Made by a program: the position numbers and the translations under genes
Part shown: positions 50,785 to 58,566 of the stretch, one piece after another
How the letters are laid out: each line of letters opens with the position of its first letter
Position numbering within the stretch: the first letter of the stretch is position 1
Source: Amycolatopsis sp. CA-230715
Lineage (GTDB): Bacteria > Actinomycetota > Actinomycetes > Mycobacteriales > Pseudonocardiaceae
Length of the DNA: 64,000 nt
Direction of reading: 5' to 3'
Assembly: GCF_018736145.1 (NCBI RefSeq)
Contig: NZ_CP059997.1
Location: forward strand, 62,001 to 126,000
The notes under the pieces: generated by a model
Told to the model about the DNA's origin: nothing
What the model saw: only the letters and a program-made list of their open reading frames with translations
Databases searched by the model: none

Positions 50785-51734
50785 CCAAAACCACCCGCCG
50801 CGCCGTGCTCGGCGCGCTCGCCGGGGCCACCGCCGCGGGTGCCGCCGCCTGCACCGCGAGCCGGCCGTCACCGCGCGAACGCCCCACGTTCGTCTTCGTC
50901 GGCGGGAACGGCGCGACGTCGTTCTTCTGGATGCCGGTGGTGCGCGCGCTTTCGTTGCGGGGACACCGATCCCATCCGGTGGAGCTGCCGTGGCACGGCC
51001 TCGACGCCGAGTTTTCCCTTGCCTACCAAGCACCCCAGAACCTCGACGCGCTGCACCGGCAGCCGTCGAACCTGTCGAAGGTGACGCTCGCCGAGTACGC
51101 GGACGCGGTCGTCGGCGCACTGCGGAAGGTGCGCGCGCACGGGCCCGTGATCCTGGTGGCACACAGCCTCGGCGGCGCGAGCGCGACGCTCGCCGCCAAC
51201 CTCGCGCACGACCTCATCGATCGCCTCGTCTACATCTCCGCCATCTGCTGCACCGCGCGCAAGAGCCCGCTCGACTACGTGCTCGGAGCGGAGAACAAGG
51301 GCAGTCTCGGGCTGGCCGGAACGCTGCCCTCGGCGGAGCTGAGCACCCCGAAGACGACCATGATCACGCACACGAACCAGCGCACCGCGGATCGCCGGTT
51401 CCACGACGGCTCCCGCGCCGCGACGATGGCCGAAGCCACCGAAAGCCAGTACTACGCCACGATCAACTTCTGCTTCCAGCCCATCGAAAGCGCGTCGGTG
51501 AGCCTCGAAGACGCCCGCGGCAACCCCGCCACCTGGGGCCGGATCCCGCGCAGCTACGTCCGGCTGACCGCGGACCGGTTCAACACGGTGCCGAACCAGG
51601 ACCGGATGATCGCGGACGCGGACGCCGCGACCCCCGGCAACCGGTTCGACGTCCACGACCTCGACAGCAGCCACCTCGGGTTCGTCCTCGACGCGGACCG
51701 GATCGCCGCCATCCTCGACCGCATCGCGAGCTGA
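50781..51734 (+). CDS. Exported alpha/beta hydrolase, probable Tat lipoprotein
   Basis: A 317-residue alpha/beta hydrolase. The N-terminus TTRRAVLGALAGATAAGAAAC has a twin-arginine start and ends in a lipobox-like AAAC (Cys24), so export by Tat and lipid anchoring are likely. Core motifs are TFVFVGGNGATSFFWMPVVR, VELPWHGLD, the nucleophile elbow VILVAHSLGGASAT (Ser in HSLGG) and the late histidine in DLDSSHLGFVL. The AHSLGG elbow resembles salicylate-binding/methylesterase-type hydrolases. It is coupled to the TetR gene by an ATGA overlap and ends before two palindromic elements. Confidence 0.85.
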   Translation: MTKTTRRAVLGALAGATAAGAAACTASRPSPRERPTFVFVGGNGATSFFWMPVVRALSLRGHRSHPVELPWHGLDAEFSLAYQAPQNLDALHRQPSNLSKVTLAEYADAVVGALRKVRAHGPVILVAHSLGGASATLAANLAHDLIDRLVYISAICCTARKSPLDYVLGAENKGSLGLAGTLPSAELSTPKTTMITHTNQRTADRRFHDGSRAATMAEATESQYYATINFCFQPIESASVSLEDARGNPATWGRIPRSYVRLTADRFNTVPNQDRMIADADAATPGNRFDVHDLDSSHLGFVLDADRIAAILDRIAS

Positions 51735-51762
51735 CCACAATGGACGGTCGTGCCTGCGCATG

Positions 51763-51813
51763 CCCTGAAGGTGGCTTTCAGGGCATCTACCGCCCCGAAA
51801 GCCACCTTCATGG
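51763..51813. terminator. Two inverted 21-bp palindromic elements
   Basis: CCCTGAAGG-TGG-CTTTCAGGG (51763-51783) and CCCCGAAAG-CCA-CCTTCATGG (51793-51813) pair as inverted copies at 19 of 21 positions, forming a long hairpin between two convergent genes. They belong to the same family as the elements at 31.2-31.3 kb. Confidence 0.75.
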
Positions 51814-51843
51814 CATGAGGGTGGAGGCAGCGACCGTAGTGTT

Positions 51844-54144
51844 TCAGCGCACGTCCAGCGCGGCGCCGACGATGCTGTCCGCGTCGATGCCGTGGTACCG
51901 GTAGACGTCGTCGAGCCCGCCGGACTGACCGAACCGGGTCACGCCGAGCGAGGCGACCGGCACCCGGTTCACACTGCCCACAAAGGACAGTGTGTGCGGG
52001 TGCCCGTCGAGGACGGTGACGAGCGGGGTCGCCCGTTCCGCGGGGAACACCTGGTCGAGGATCCAGCTCGGCGCGTCGTCGCGGCCCTGTCGTGCTTGCC
52101 AGGCACGGAAAAGCAGGCCGGGGCTCGTCACGCACACCACGTCGGCGGCGATCCCGGTGCGCGCCAGCCGATCGGCCGCCGCGAGGGCCTCCGGGACGAC
52201 CGCGCCCATCGCCACGATCGTCACCTCGGCGCCGGGGACGCGGCGCAGCGCGTACGCACCGGCCACGACCTGCCGCCGCCTCCGCTCGCGTGCGGCGGGA
52301 TCGGCGGGCACGTCGGCGAGCTTCTGGTCCACCGGGCGCGTGGACAGCCGGAGGTAGGCGGAGGTCCCGTCGGGCCTGCCGAGCCGGGCGAGGCTCGCCA
52401 GCAGGGTCCATTCGACGTCGATGGCGAACGCGGGCTCGTAGGTGACGCAGCCCGGCTGCTCCAGCCCGAGCGACGGCGTCGTGATCGACTGGTGCGCCCC
52501 GCCTTCCGGCGCGAGCGTCACCCCGGACGGGGTCCCGACCAAAATGGACTGACCGCCCGCGTAGATCCCGAACGACCACGGCTCCAGCGCGCGCTCGACG
52601 AACGGGTCGTAGAGCACGCCGATCGGCAGCAGCGGCTGCCCCCACCGGCTCCACGTGGTGCCCAGCTCGCCGAGCAGCCCGACCAGGTTCGTCTCCGCGA
52701 TCCCCAGTTCGATGTGCTGGCCGTTCGGGTTCTCCCGCCAGTGCAGGATCGTCTCGGCGTCGTCGGCGAACCAGTCCCGGCGTTCGGCCGCCGACCACAC
52801 GCCGACCTTGTTGACCCAGCCGCCGAGGTTCGTCGACGAGCTGACGTCCGGGCTGACCGTGACCACGCGGCGCGCGGCGTCCGGCGCCTCGCGCGTGAGG
52901 TCGAGCAGGACGCGCCCGAGCGCGGCCTGCGTGGTGGCCGTCCCGCCCGGTGTCCTGCCGATGTCCACCGGCAGGTCCGGCACGGCGTGGCGCGGGAATT
53001 CCGGCCTGGCAAGGCGTTCCGCGACCTCCGCGCACAACCGCGCCTCGGCTCCCCCGTCGTCGAACCGGCCCCACGGCGCGTCGGCGCGGGTGCCGAGCCG
53101 CTCGGCCAGTTCGCCGAACTGGTCCTCGGTCAGCAGCGACGAGTGGTTCTGCGGGTGCCCCTGCGTCGGCAGGCCCCAGCCCTTGACCGTGTAGGCGAAG
53201 ATCACCGTCGGGCGCCCGTCGTCGATGGCGCCGTAGACCTCGTCCAGTGCTTCGAGGTCGTGGCCGCCGAGGTTGCGCACCGCCGCCACGAGCGCTTCGT
53301 CGTCGAGGTCCGCGATCAGCGCGGCGATCCGCGCGTCCCCGCCGGGCAGCCGGTCCCGTATCTGCGCCGCGGTGCAGCGCAGCAGCCGCTGGTACTCCGG
53401 GTTCGCCATCTCGTCGATCCTGGCGCGAAGCGCGTCGCCGCCTGGCCTCGCGAACAGCTCTTCGAGCAGGCGCCCGTACTTGAGGGTCAGCACCTGCCAG
53501 CCCGCCGCGTCGAACATGCCGCGCAGGCGGCCCGCCGCGATGTTCGGCACCACGCGGTCGAGCGACTGCCGGTTGAGGTCCACGATCCACACCAGTTCAC
53601 CGAGATCGGCGACGCCGGGGTCGAGGATCGCCTCCCAGATCGCGCCCTCGTCCAGTTCGGCGTCGCCGACGAGCGAGAACTGGCGGCCGGTTCCCGCGCC
53701 TCCGGTCGCGGTCTCGACGTAGCGGCGCGCCACCGCGCCCCAGATCGGCGCGGTGGCGCCGATCCCGACCGAGCCCGTCGAGTAGTCGACCGGGTCCGGG
53801 TCCTTCGAGCGGCTCGGGTAGCTCTGCAGGCCGCCGAACTCCCGCAGCGTCGTCAGATAGCGCTCGTCGAGCGACCCGAGCAGGTAGTTGATCGCGTGCA
53901 GCACCGGCGAGGCGTGCGGTTTCACCGACACCCGGTCACCAGACCGCAGGTGGCGGAACCACAGCGCGGTCATGATCGACACCATCGACGCGCACGAAGC
54001 CTGGTGCCCGCCGACCTTCAGTCCCGACGGGTTCGGCCGCACCCGGTTCGCGTGGTGCACGATCGCGGTGGACAGCCACAGCACCCGGCGCTCCACCGCG
54101 CGAAGCAGGTCGAACTCGGTCGCGACGGGCGCGGGACTGGCCAT
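51844..54144 (-). CDS. ThDP-dependent E1-like enzyme (AceE/transketolase superfamily)
   Basis: The 766-residue protein resembles homodimeric pyruvate dehydrogenase E1 (AceE). The substrate channel strings GGHQASCASMVSIMTALWF and SVKPHASPVLHAINYLLG come first. The ThDP motif is FSLVGDAELDEGAIWEAI with IVDLNRQSLDRVVP following, as in the AceE GDGEMDE...NLQRLD pattern, but the second Gly of GDG is Ala. The second half has the pyrimidine domain (GQHIELGIAETNLVGLLGEL) and a transketolase C-domain. It is shorter than AceE (about 900), so the 2-oxo acid is uncertain. GAGGAGG precedes the ATG. A divergent Lrp gene is the likely regulator. Confidence 0.8.
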   Translation of the reverse strand: MASPAPVATEFDLLRAVERRVLWLSTAIVHHANRVRPNPSGLKVGGHQASCASMVSIMTALWFRHLRSGDRVSVKPHASPVLHAINYLLGSLDERYLTTLREFGGLQSYPSRSKDPDPVDYSTGSVGIGATAPIWGAVARRYVETATGGAGTGRQFSLVGDAELDEGAIWEAILDPGVADLGELVWIVDLNRQSLDRVVPNIAAGRLRGMFDAAGWQVLTLKYGRLLEELFARPGGDALRARIDEMANPEYQRLLRCTAAQIRDRLPGGDARIAALIADLDDEALVAAVRNLGGHDLEALDEVYGAIDDGRPTVIFAYTVKGWGLPTQGHPQNHSSLLTEDQFGELAERLGTRADAPWGRFDDGGAEARLCAEVAERLARPEFPRHAVPDLPVDIGRTPGGTATTQAALGRVLLDLTREAPDAARRVVTVSPDVSSSTNLGGWVNKVGVWSAAERRDWFADDAETILHWRENPNGQHIELGIAETNLVGLLGELGTTWSRWGQPLLPIGVLYDPFVERALEPWSFGIYAGGQSILVGTPSGVTLAPEGGAHQSITTPSLGLEQPGCVTYEPAFAIDVEWTLLASLARLGRPDGTSAYLRLSTRPVDQKLADVPADPAARERRRRQVVAGAYALRRVPGAEVTIVAMGAVVPEALAAADRLARTGIAADVVCVTSPGLLFRAWQARQGRDDAPSWILDQVFPAERATPLVTVLDGHPHTLSFVGSVNRVPVASLGVTRFGQSGGLDDVYRYHGIDADSIVGAALDVR

Positions 54145-54158
54145 GGGTCGTCCTCCTC

Positions 54159-54239
54159 TTGTGCAGTCGTCGGCGGATACCCCACCATGACCGGGACGGA
54201 TGAACAACCAACGGCGCGCGGACCGTGCACACTGCACAA
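54159..54239. promoter_or_regulatory. Paired inverted 9-mers in the Lrp/E1 divergent region
   Basis: TTGTGCAGT (54159-54167) and ACTGCACAA (54231-54239) are exact reverse complements with 63 bp between them. The second copy lies within GTGCA-CAC-TGCAC (54225-54237). Lrp octamers typically bind such spaced sites. Confidence 0.55.
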
Positions 54240-54301
54240 CCGGCGCGCCGCCGACCGCTGGGGAGCTGAGCACTCTGCCCCACCGCGACCGAGCCGCGCC
54301 G

Positions 54302-54772
54302 GTGGACGGCGTCGACGCCGAAATCCTGCTCGCGCTCACCGAGCACCCGCGCGCCACCACGATCGCGATCGCGGAGGCCGTCGGGATTTCCCGCAACACC
54401 GCGCACGCCAGGATCGCGAGCCTCGAGGAACGCGGGGTGCTCGGCTCGTTCGAACGGCGCGTCGACCCCGCCGCCGTCGGCTACCCGCTCACCGCCTTCA
54501 TCAGCACCCGTGTCGTGCAGCGGCTGCTCGACGAGGTGGCCGCGCACCTCGCCGAAATCCCGGAAGTGCTGCAGGTGCACGGGTTGAGCGGGGCGGCGGA
54601 CCTGCTGGTGCACGTGGTGGCCGCCGACGCCGACGACCTGTACCGGATCGCGGGCAAGGTGCTCGCGATCCCCGGCGTCGAACGGACCGACACCGCGCTG
54701 GTCATGCGCGAGCTGGTCGGGTACCGGATCGCCCCGCTGCTCGAACGGCGACGAGCACCAGGACCCCGGTGA
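54302..54772 (+). CDS. Lrp/AsnC-family regulator
   Basis: A regulator of about 156 residues with helix-turn-helix (VDAEILLALTEHPRATTIAI, then AEAVGISRNTAHARIASLEE) and a RAM ligand domain (EVLQVHGLSGAADLLVHVVA). The GTG at 54302 is proposed because the protein then starts right at the domain, has the usual length, and leaves the paired 9-mers outside the gene. An ATG at 54200 would add 34 non-conserved residues. It is divergent from the AceE-like gene, which it probably controls in response to an amino or 2-oxo acid. Its 3' end overlaps the convergent exporter gene by 71 bp. Confidence 0.82.
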   Translation: MDGVDAEILLALTEHPRATTIAIAEAVGISRNTAHARIASLEERGVLGSFERRVDPAAVGYPLTAFISTRVVQRLLDEVAAHLAEIPEVLQVHGLSGAADLLVHVVAADADDLYRIAGKVLAIPGVERTDTALVMRELVGYRIAPLLERRRAPGPR

Positions 54773-56054
54773 CCGCGGCGGCGGCCGCGGAGACCAGGTA
54801 GACGTTGTCGAGCCCGCGCGCGGGCGATCCGGCGCCCGTCTGGAAGGCGATGCCCAGCACGGCCACGCCGAGCGTCTGGCCGAGCTGGCGCACCGTGGTC
54901 AGGATCCCGGCCGCCATCCCGCCGCGGTCCGGCGGCAGCGTCCCGGCGACGGCGGCCCCCATCGCGGGCCCGGCGAGCCCGATCCCGATCCCGGTCACCA
55001 CGAGCCCCGCGGTGACGCTGGTCGCCGTCGACTCGGCGGTGAGCCCGAGCTGCAGCGCGCATCCCGCGCCGCCGAGCAGCACGCCGATCGCGAGCACCAG
55101 CCTCGGCGCCACCCTGTGCAGGAACTTTCCGGCGACGGTCGAGGTGACGAACGACGCGGCCGCGAGCGGCATGAGCGCGAACCCGGCGGCCACCGGACCG
55201 AGGCCCAGCCCTGATTGCAGCCAGATCGACAAGTAGAGCAAGGCGGCGAAGACCAGTGTCGACGCGGCGGAGCAGGCGAGCAGGCTGCTGAACGCGAAAT
55301 CGCGGAACAGCGCGGGATCGAGCAGCGGATGCGGCACGCGCCGTTCTACGACCACGAACGCCGCGAAAGCGGCCGCGGCGACGGCGAAGCTCGTGATGGT
55401 GACGAGCGACCAGTCGCCGCGGGACAGGCCGTAGGTCAGTGCCGCGGCCGCGACGCCGAAGGTGAGCATGCCCGCGGGGTCGAGCGGTTTCTTCGCGGTC
55501 GCGCCGTCGCGGCGGACGGCTCGCGCGGTGATCGCGATCGTCAACGCCACGACCGGCAGGTTGACGAAGAAAATCGAGCGCCAGCCCCAAAATTCCGTGA
55601 GCACCCCGCCGAGCATCGGGCCGATGGCGGCGCCGAGCCCGTTGACCGCGAAGTACACCCCGATCGCGGTGCCGCGGGCGCGGTCGCGGTAGGTGCTCAT
55701 CACGAGCGCGAAACCGGTGACCGCGATACCGGCGCCGCCGATCCCCTGCACCGCGCGCGCCGCGATCAGCTCACCGCTGTTCGCGGCGAGCCCGCAGCCG
55801 AGCGAGGCGATCCCGAACACGACGAGACCCGCGAGGTAGGTGGCGCGCGGGCCCCACCGGTCGGCGAGCGAACCGACCGTCAGCATCAGCACGGCCAGCA
55901 CCAGCGTGTACCCGTTCGGAACCCATTGCAGGGCACCGAGACCGGCACCGAAATCGCGGCCGATGTCCGGCAGCGCGACCGTCACCACGGTGGTGTCCAC
56001 GAGGAACAGCGCGGAGCCGAGGCACACCGCGACGAGTGGCCACCAGGTACGCAT
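54702..56054 (-). CDS. DHA2-type MFS exporter
   Basis: A 450-residue drug exporter. Helix 1 has GSALFLVDTTVVTVALPDIG, loop 2-3 has GSLADRWGPRATYLAG and motif C lies in AVNGLGAAIGPMLGGVLTEF. About 14 hydrophobic segments are present and the tail is short. GAAGGGAG lies upstream of the ATG at 56054. It is divergent from a double-Lrp regulator across 107 bp containing several repeats, so amino-acid-linked control is possible. Substrate unknown. Its last 71 bp overlap the convergent Lrp gene. Confidence 0.88.
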   Translation of the reverse strand: MRTWWPLVAVCLGSALFLVDTTVVTVALPDIGRDFGAGLGALQWVPNGYTLVLAVLMLTVGSLADRWGPRATYLAGLVVFGIASLGCGLAANSGELIAARAVQGIGGAGIAVTGFALVMSTYRDRARGTAIGVYFAVNGLGAAIGPMLGGVLTEFWGWRSIFFVNLPVVALTIAITARAVRRDGATAKKPLDPAGMLTFGVAAAALTYGLSRGDWSLVTITSFAVAAAAFAAFVVVERRVPHPLLDPALFRDFAFSSLLACSAASTLVFAALLYLSIWLQSGLGLGPVAAGFALMPLAAASFVTSTVAGKFLHRVAPRLVLAIGVLLGGAGCALQLGLTAESTATSVTAGLVVTGIGIGLAGPAMGAAVAGTLPPDRGGMAAGILTTVRQLGQTLGVAVLGIAFQTGAGSPARGLDNVYLVSAAAAAVTGVLVLVAVRAAGRSGTRPARA

Positions 56055-56068
56055 GAGAACTCCCTTCG

Positions 56069-56084
56069 TTCGATTACTCTCGAA
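56069..56084. promoter_or_regulatory. Inverted repeat upstream of the exporter
   Basis: TTCGA-N6-TCGAA is a perfect 5-bp inverted repeat starting 15 bp before the exporter start codon. It may be a regulator site. Confidence 0.35.
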
Positions 56085-56130
56085 GGTTCGCGATCCGGCA
56101 TCGATCGCCACCAGTGATGGAGCTGAATGT

Positions 56131-56173
56131 GATGGATACCGTCGTGAGATACAGTCCCGCGATGGATACCGTC
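56131..56173 (+). promoter_or_regulatory. 13-bp direct repeat spanning the double-Lrp start codon
   Basis: GATGGATACCGTC occurs at 56131-56143 and 56161-56173, 30 bp apart, the second copy containing the ATG at 56162. TACAGT six bases before the ATG could be the -10 of a leaderless message. Autoregulation is possible. Confidence 0.5.
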
Positions 56174-57130
56174 ACCCTGGACGAGATCGACCGCGGGCTC
56201 GTCCACGCGCTGCAGATCGACGGCAGGGCGCCGCTGCGCACGATCGCCGAGGTGCTCGAGGTCTCGGAGAACACCGTGGCGCGGCGGTACCGGCGGCTGC
56301 GCTCCACCGGCACGCTCCGGGTCATCGGCGCGGTCAACGGCGCGCGCCTCGGCTACGTCCCGTGGACGATGCGGCTCGTGGCGACCCCGGACGCCGCGGT
56401 CTCGATCGCGAACGCGCTCGCCGCGCGCGACGACACGTCGTGGATCTACCTGCTCTCCGGTGGCACCGAAATCTCGTGCAACACCCAGGTCCGCACCACC
56501 GCCGACCGCGACGACCTGCTGCTGCGCAAGCTGCCCCGCACCGCGCGCGTCACGTCGGTCTCCGCGCACGAGCTGGTGCACACCTTCGCGCTGCCCGGCG
56601 GCTGGGCCGGGCTGCACTCGCTGCCGGAGGAGAAAGCAGCGCTCCTGCGGCCGCCGCCCCCTTCCGACGACGACAGCCCGCTCGAACTCGAACCGGGTGA
56701 CCAGGCGCTGTTCGACCTGCTCGCGGCCGACGGCAGGGCCACCTACACCGAACTGGCCGCCCGCACCGGTTCCTCGGACGCCACGGTGAAACGGCGGATG
56801 GCCGCGCTGCGCCACCAGGGCGTGCTCACCTACCACCTCGACGTGCGGCTGGAGCGGCTCGGCTTCGCGTCGCAGACCAGGCTGTGGATGGCGGTCTCGC
56901 CGTCCGGGCTGGAGGAGGTCGGGCACGCGCTCGCTGGCCACCCGGAAACCTCGTTCGTCGTGGCGACCACCGGCCCGACCAACCTCACCGCGATGATCAA
57001 CTGCCGCGGCGGCGGCGATCTCTACCGCTACCTCACGCGCCGGGTCGCCCCGCTCACCGCGATCAGGACGCTGGAAACCGCGCCGGTGATCCGCACGGTG
57101 AAGCGGACCGGCGGCCCGGTCCCGCCGTGA
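56162..57130 (+). CDS. Lrp/AsnC-family regulator with two tandem HTH-RAM units
   Basis: The 322-residue protein contains the Lrp layout twice. Unit 1 has LDEIDRGLVHALQIDGRAPL and IAEVLEVSENTVARRYRRLR; unit 2, from about residue 178, has EPGDQALFDLLAADGRATYT and ELAARTGSSDATVKRRMAAL. Each is followed by a RAM-like alpha/beta segment (ALAARDDTSWIYLLSGGTEI and ALAGHPETSFVVATTGPTNL). Fused Lrp pairs may mimic a dimer in one chain. It is divergent from a DHA2 exporter, its likely target. The ATG at 56162 follows the first copy of a 13-bp repeat and gives a start next to the domain. Confidence 0.87.
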   Translation: MDTVTLDEIDRGLVHALQIDGRAPLRTIAEVLEVSENTVARRYRRLRSTGTLRVIGAVNGARLGYVPWTMRLVATPDAAVSIANALAARDDTSWIYLLSGGTEISCNTQVRTTADRDDLLLRKLPRTARVTSVSAHELVHTFALPGGWAGLHSLPEEKAALLRPPPPSDDDSPLELEPGDQALFDLLAADGRATYTELAARTGSSDATVKRRMAALRHQGVLTYHLDVRLERLGFASQTRLWMAVSPSGLEEVGHALAGHPETSFVVATTGPTNLTAMINCRGGGDLYRYLTRRVAPLTAIRTLETAPVIRTVKRTGGPVPP

Positions 57131-57235
57131 TCCGGCCACTGTGGACGGACGTCCCCGGCGGCGCCCGCGCCCGCGGCGCTGCTAGGTTGCGAAGACCAGC
57201 CCACCGCCAGCGCGAGAATCGAGTCGAGTAACCCC

Positions 57236-58129
57236 ATGTCGGCCTACGTTCCCCCGAAGACCTTCCGGCGCGCGACGCAGGACCTCATGAGCGCGTTGCG
57301 CGCGCGGGAGCTGTGGGGGCAGCTGGCCTGGCAGGACATCAAGCAGCGCTACCGCCGTTCGACGATCGGGCCGCTGTGGATCAGCATCGGCATGGGCGTC
57401 ACCGCGCTCGCGCTTGGCGTGGTGAACGCCGCGCTGTTCGGCTCGAACATCTCGACGCTGCTGCCGAGCATCACCACCGGGCTGATCCTGTGGAACTTCA
57501 TCAACGGCTGCATCGTCGAGGGCTCCGAGACGTTCATCGACAACGAGGGCCTGATCAAGCAGCTTCCCGCGCCGGTGACGGTGTACGCGTTCCGCACGGT
57601 GTGGCGGCAGACGCTGTACTTCGCGCACAACATGGTCGTCTACGTCGTGGTGATCCTCATCTTCCTCGGCAGCGTCGACCACCCCTATCACCTGGTGAAC
57701 GACGAGCACGCGATCACGCACCCCGGCATCGGCTGGTCGATCTTCCTCGCCATCCCCGCGTTCGCCCTGATCCTGCTCAACGGCGGCTGGGTGGTGCTGC
57801 TCTTCGGCGTGACCGCGACCCGGTTCCGCGACATCCCGCCGGTGATCTCCAGCTTCATCACGATGCTGTTCTACGCCACGCCGATCATGTGGTCGATGGA
57901 CCAGGTGCTCGCGGGTGGCAAGGCGAACTCGGGTGTCGGCGCCTTCGCGGTGGACATCCTCAAGCTCAACCCCGTCTACCACTTCGTGGAGATCCTCCGC
58001 GCCCCGCTCGTCGGCCAGCAGCAGAGCTGGACGCACTGGGCGGTCGCGGGCGGGATGACGATCGTCGGCTGGGCACTCGCACTGCTGGTGCTGCGGAACT
58101 ACCGCTCGCGCGTCGCCTACTGGGTCTAG
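57236..58129 (+). CDS. ABC-2 permease of polysaccharide export type (Wzm/TagG-like)
   Basis: A 297-residue permease. The N-terminal amphipathic string RELWGQLAWQDIKQRYRRST is the hallmark of Wzm/TagG/RfbA proteins that export polysaccharides or galactan precursors. Six hydrophobic segments follow, with GLILWNFINGCIVEGSETFI and FYATPIMWSMDQVL typical of the family, and a C-terminal LNPVYHFVEILRAPL (usually LNPxYxxxxxxR). M. tuberculosis Rv3783 is a relative that exports galactan. No matching Wzt ATPase or glycosyltransferase is adjacent, so the partner must lie elsewhere. The ribosome site is weak. Confidence 0.85.
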   Translation: MSAYVPPKTFRRATQDLMSALRARELWGQLAWQDIKQRYRRSTIGPLWISIGMGVTALALGVVNAALFGSNISTLLPSITTGLILWNFINGCIVEGSETFIDNEGLIKQLPAPVTVYAFRTVWRQTLYFAHNMVVYVVVILIFLGSVDHPYHLVNDEHAITHPGIGWSIFLAIPAFALILLNGGWVVLLFGVTATRFRDIPPVISSFITMLFYATPIMWSMDQVLAGGKANSGVGAFAVDILKLNPVYHFVEILRAPLVGQQQSWTHWAVAGGMTIVGWALALLVLRNYRSRVAYWV

Positions 58130-58147
58130 ACCATTGGGTCTAGACCA
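58121..58147 (+). repeat. Tandem 14-bp duplication at the Wzm stop codon
   Basis: TGGGTCTAGACCA occurs at 58121-58133 and again at 58135-58147. Each copy holds the palindrome GGTCTAGACC; the first includes the TAG stop. It looks like a recent tandem duplication or a paired site. Confidence 0.55.
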
Positions 58148-58223
58148 CGCGGGTGGATTCGTTCAGAATTCACTCAGGTCGGGCGGGCATGCTGGAACCG
58201 GCGCGCGACCTCAGGAGGAACCC

Positions 58224-58487
58224 GTGCACGACAACGACTCGGACGCCCGTGTGGACCGGCTGACCGTCTACGGCGCGAGCTGGTGTCCCGACGTCCGCCG
58301 CAGCCGCGCGCTGCTGGACCGCACCGGGATCGACTACGACTACGTCGACGTGGAGGCCGATTCCGCGGCCGAGGAGAGGGTGCGCGCGCTGCAGAACGGC
58401 GCCCGCCGCATCCCGACGCTGCTCTGGCCGGACGGCAGCCATCTCGTCGAGCCCAGCGACGACGAGCTGTCCGCCCGCCTGGTCTGA
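58224..58487 (+). CDS. Glutaredoxin-like protein with monothiol-type active site
   Basis: An 87-residue thioredoxin-fold protein of the actinobacterial glutaredoxin/mycoredoxin group. The first strand and active site read VDRLTVYGASWCPDVRRSRA, so the usual CxxC is C-P-D-V and only one Cys is present in the chain. The cis-Pro string is RRIPTLLWPDGS. Monothiol forms may act in mycothiol-mixed disulphide exchange or as Fe-S carriers. AGGAGG lies seven bases before the GTG at 58224. It ends just before a palindromic element. Confidence 0.82.
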   Translation: MHDNDSDARVDRLTVYGASWCPDVRRSRALLDRTGIDYDYVDVEADSAAEERVRALQNGARRIPTLLWPDGSHLVEPSDDELSARLV

Positions 58488-58526
58488 ACCACGCTCCGGC
58501 CGCATTCGCGGGGGCATACCGAAACG

Positions 58527-58547
58527 CCCTGAAGGTGACCTTCAGGG
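58527..58547. terminator. Palindromic 21-bp element at a convergent junction
   Basis: CCCTGAAGGT-G-ACCTTCAGGG is a perfect 10-bp-arm palindrome, the most symmetric copy of the family, between the glutaredoxin and LuxR-regulator genes. Confidence 0.75.
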
Positions 58548-58566
58548 GAAAGCAGCCCCCGGGCCC

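Noticed and set aside
54200..54301. N-terminal extension of the Lrp gene from the ATG at 54200
   Set aside because: It adds non-conserved sequence, lacks a ribosome site and would place the likely operator inside the gene. Kept only as an alternative start.
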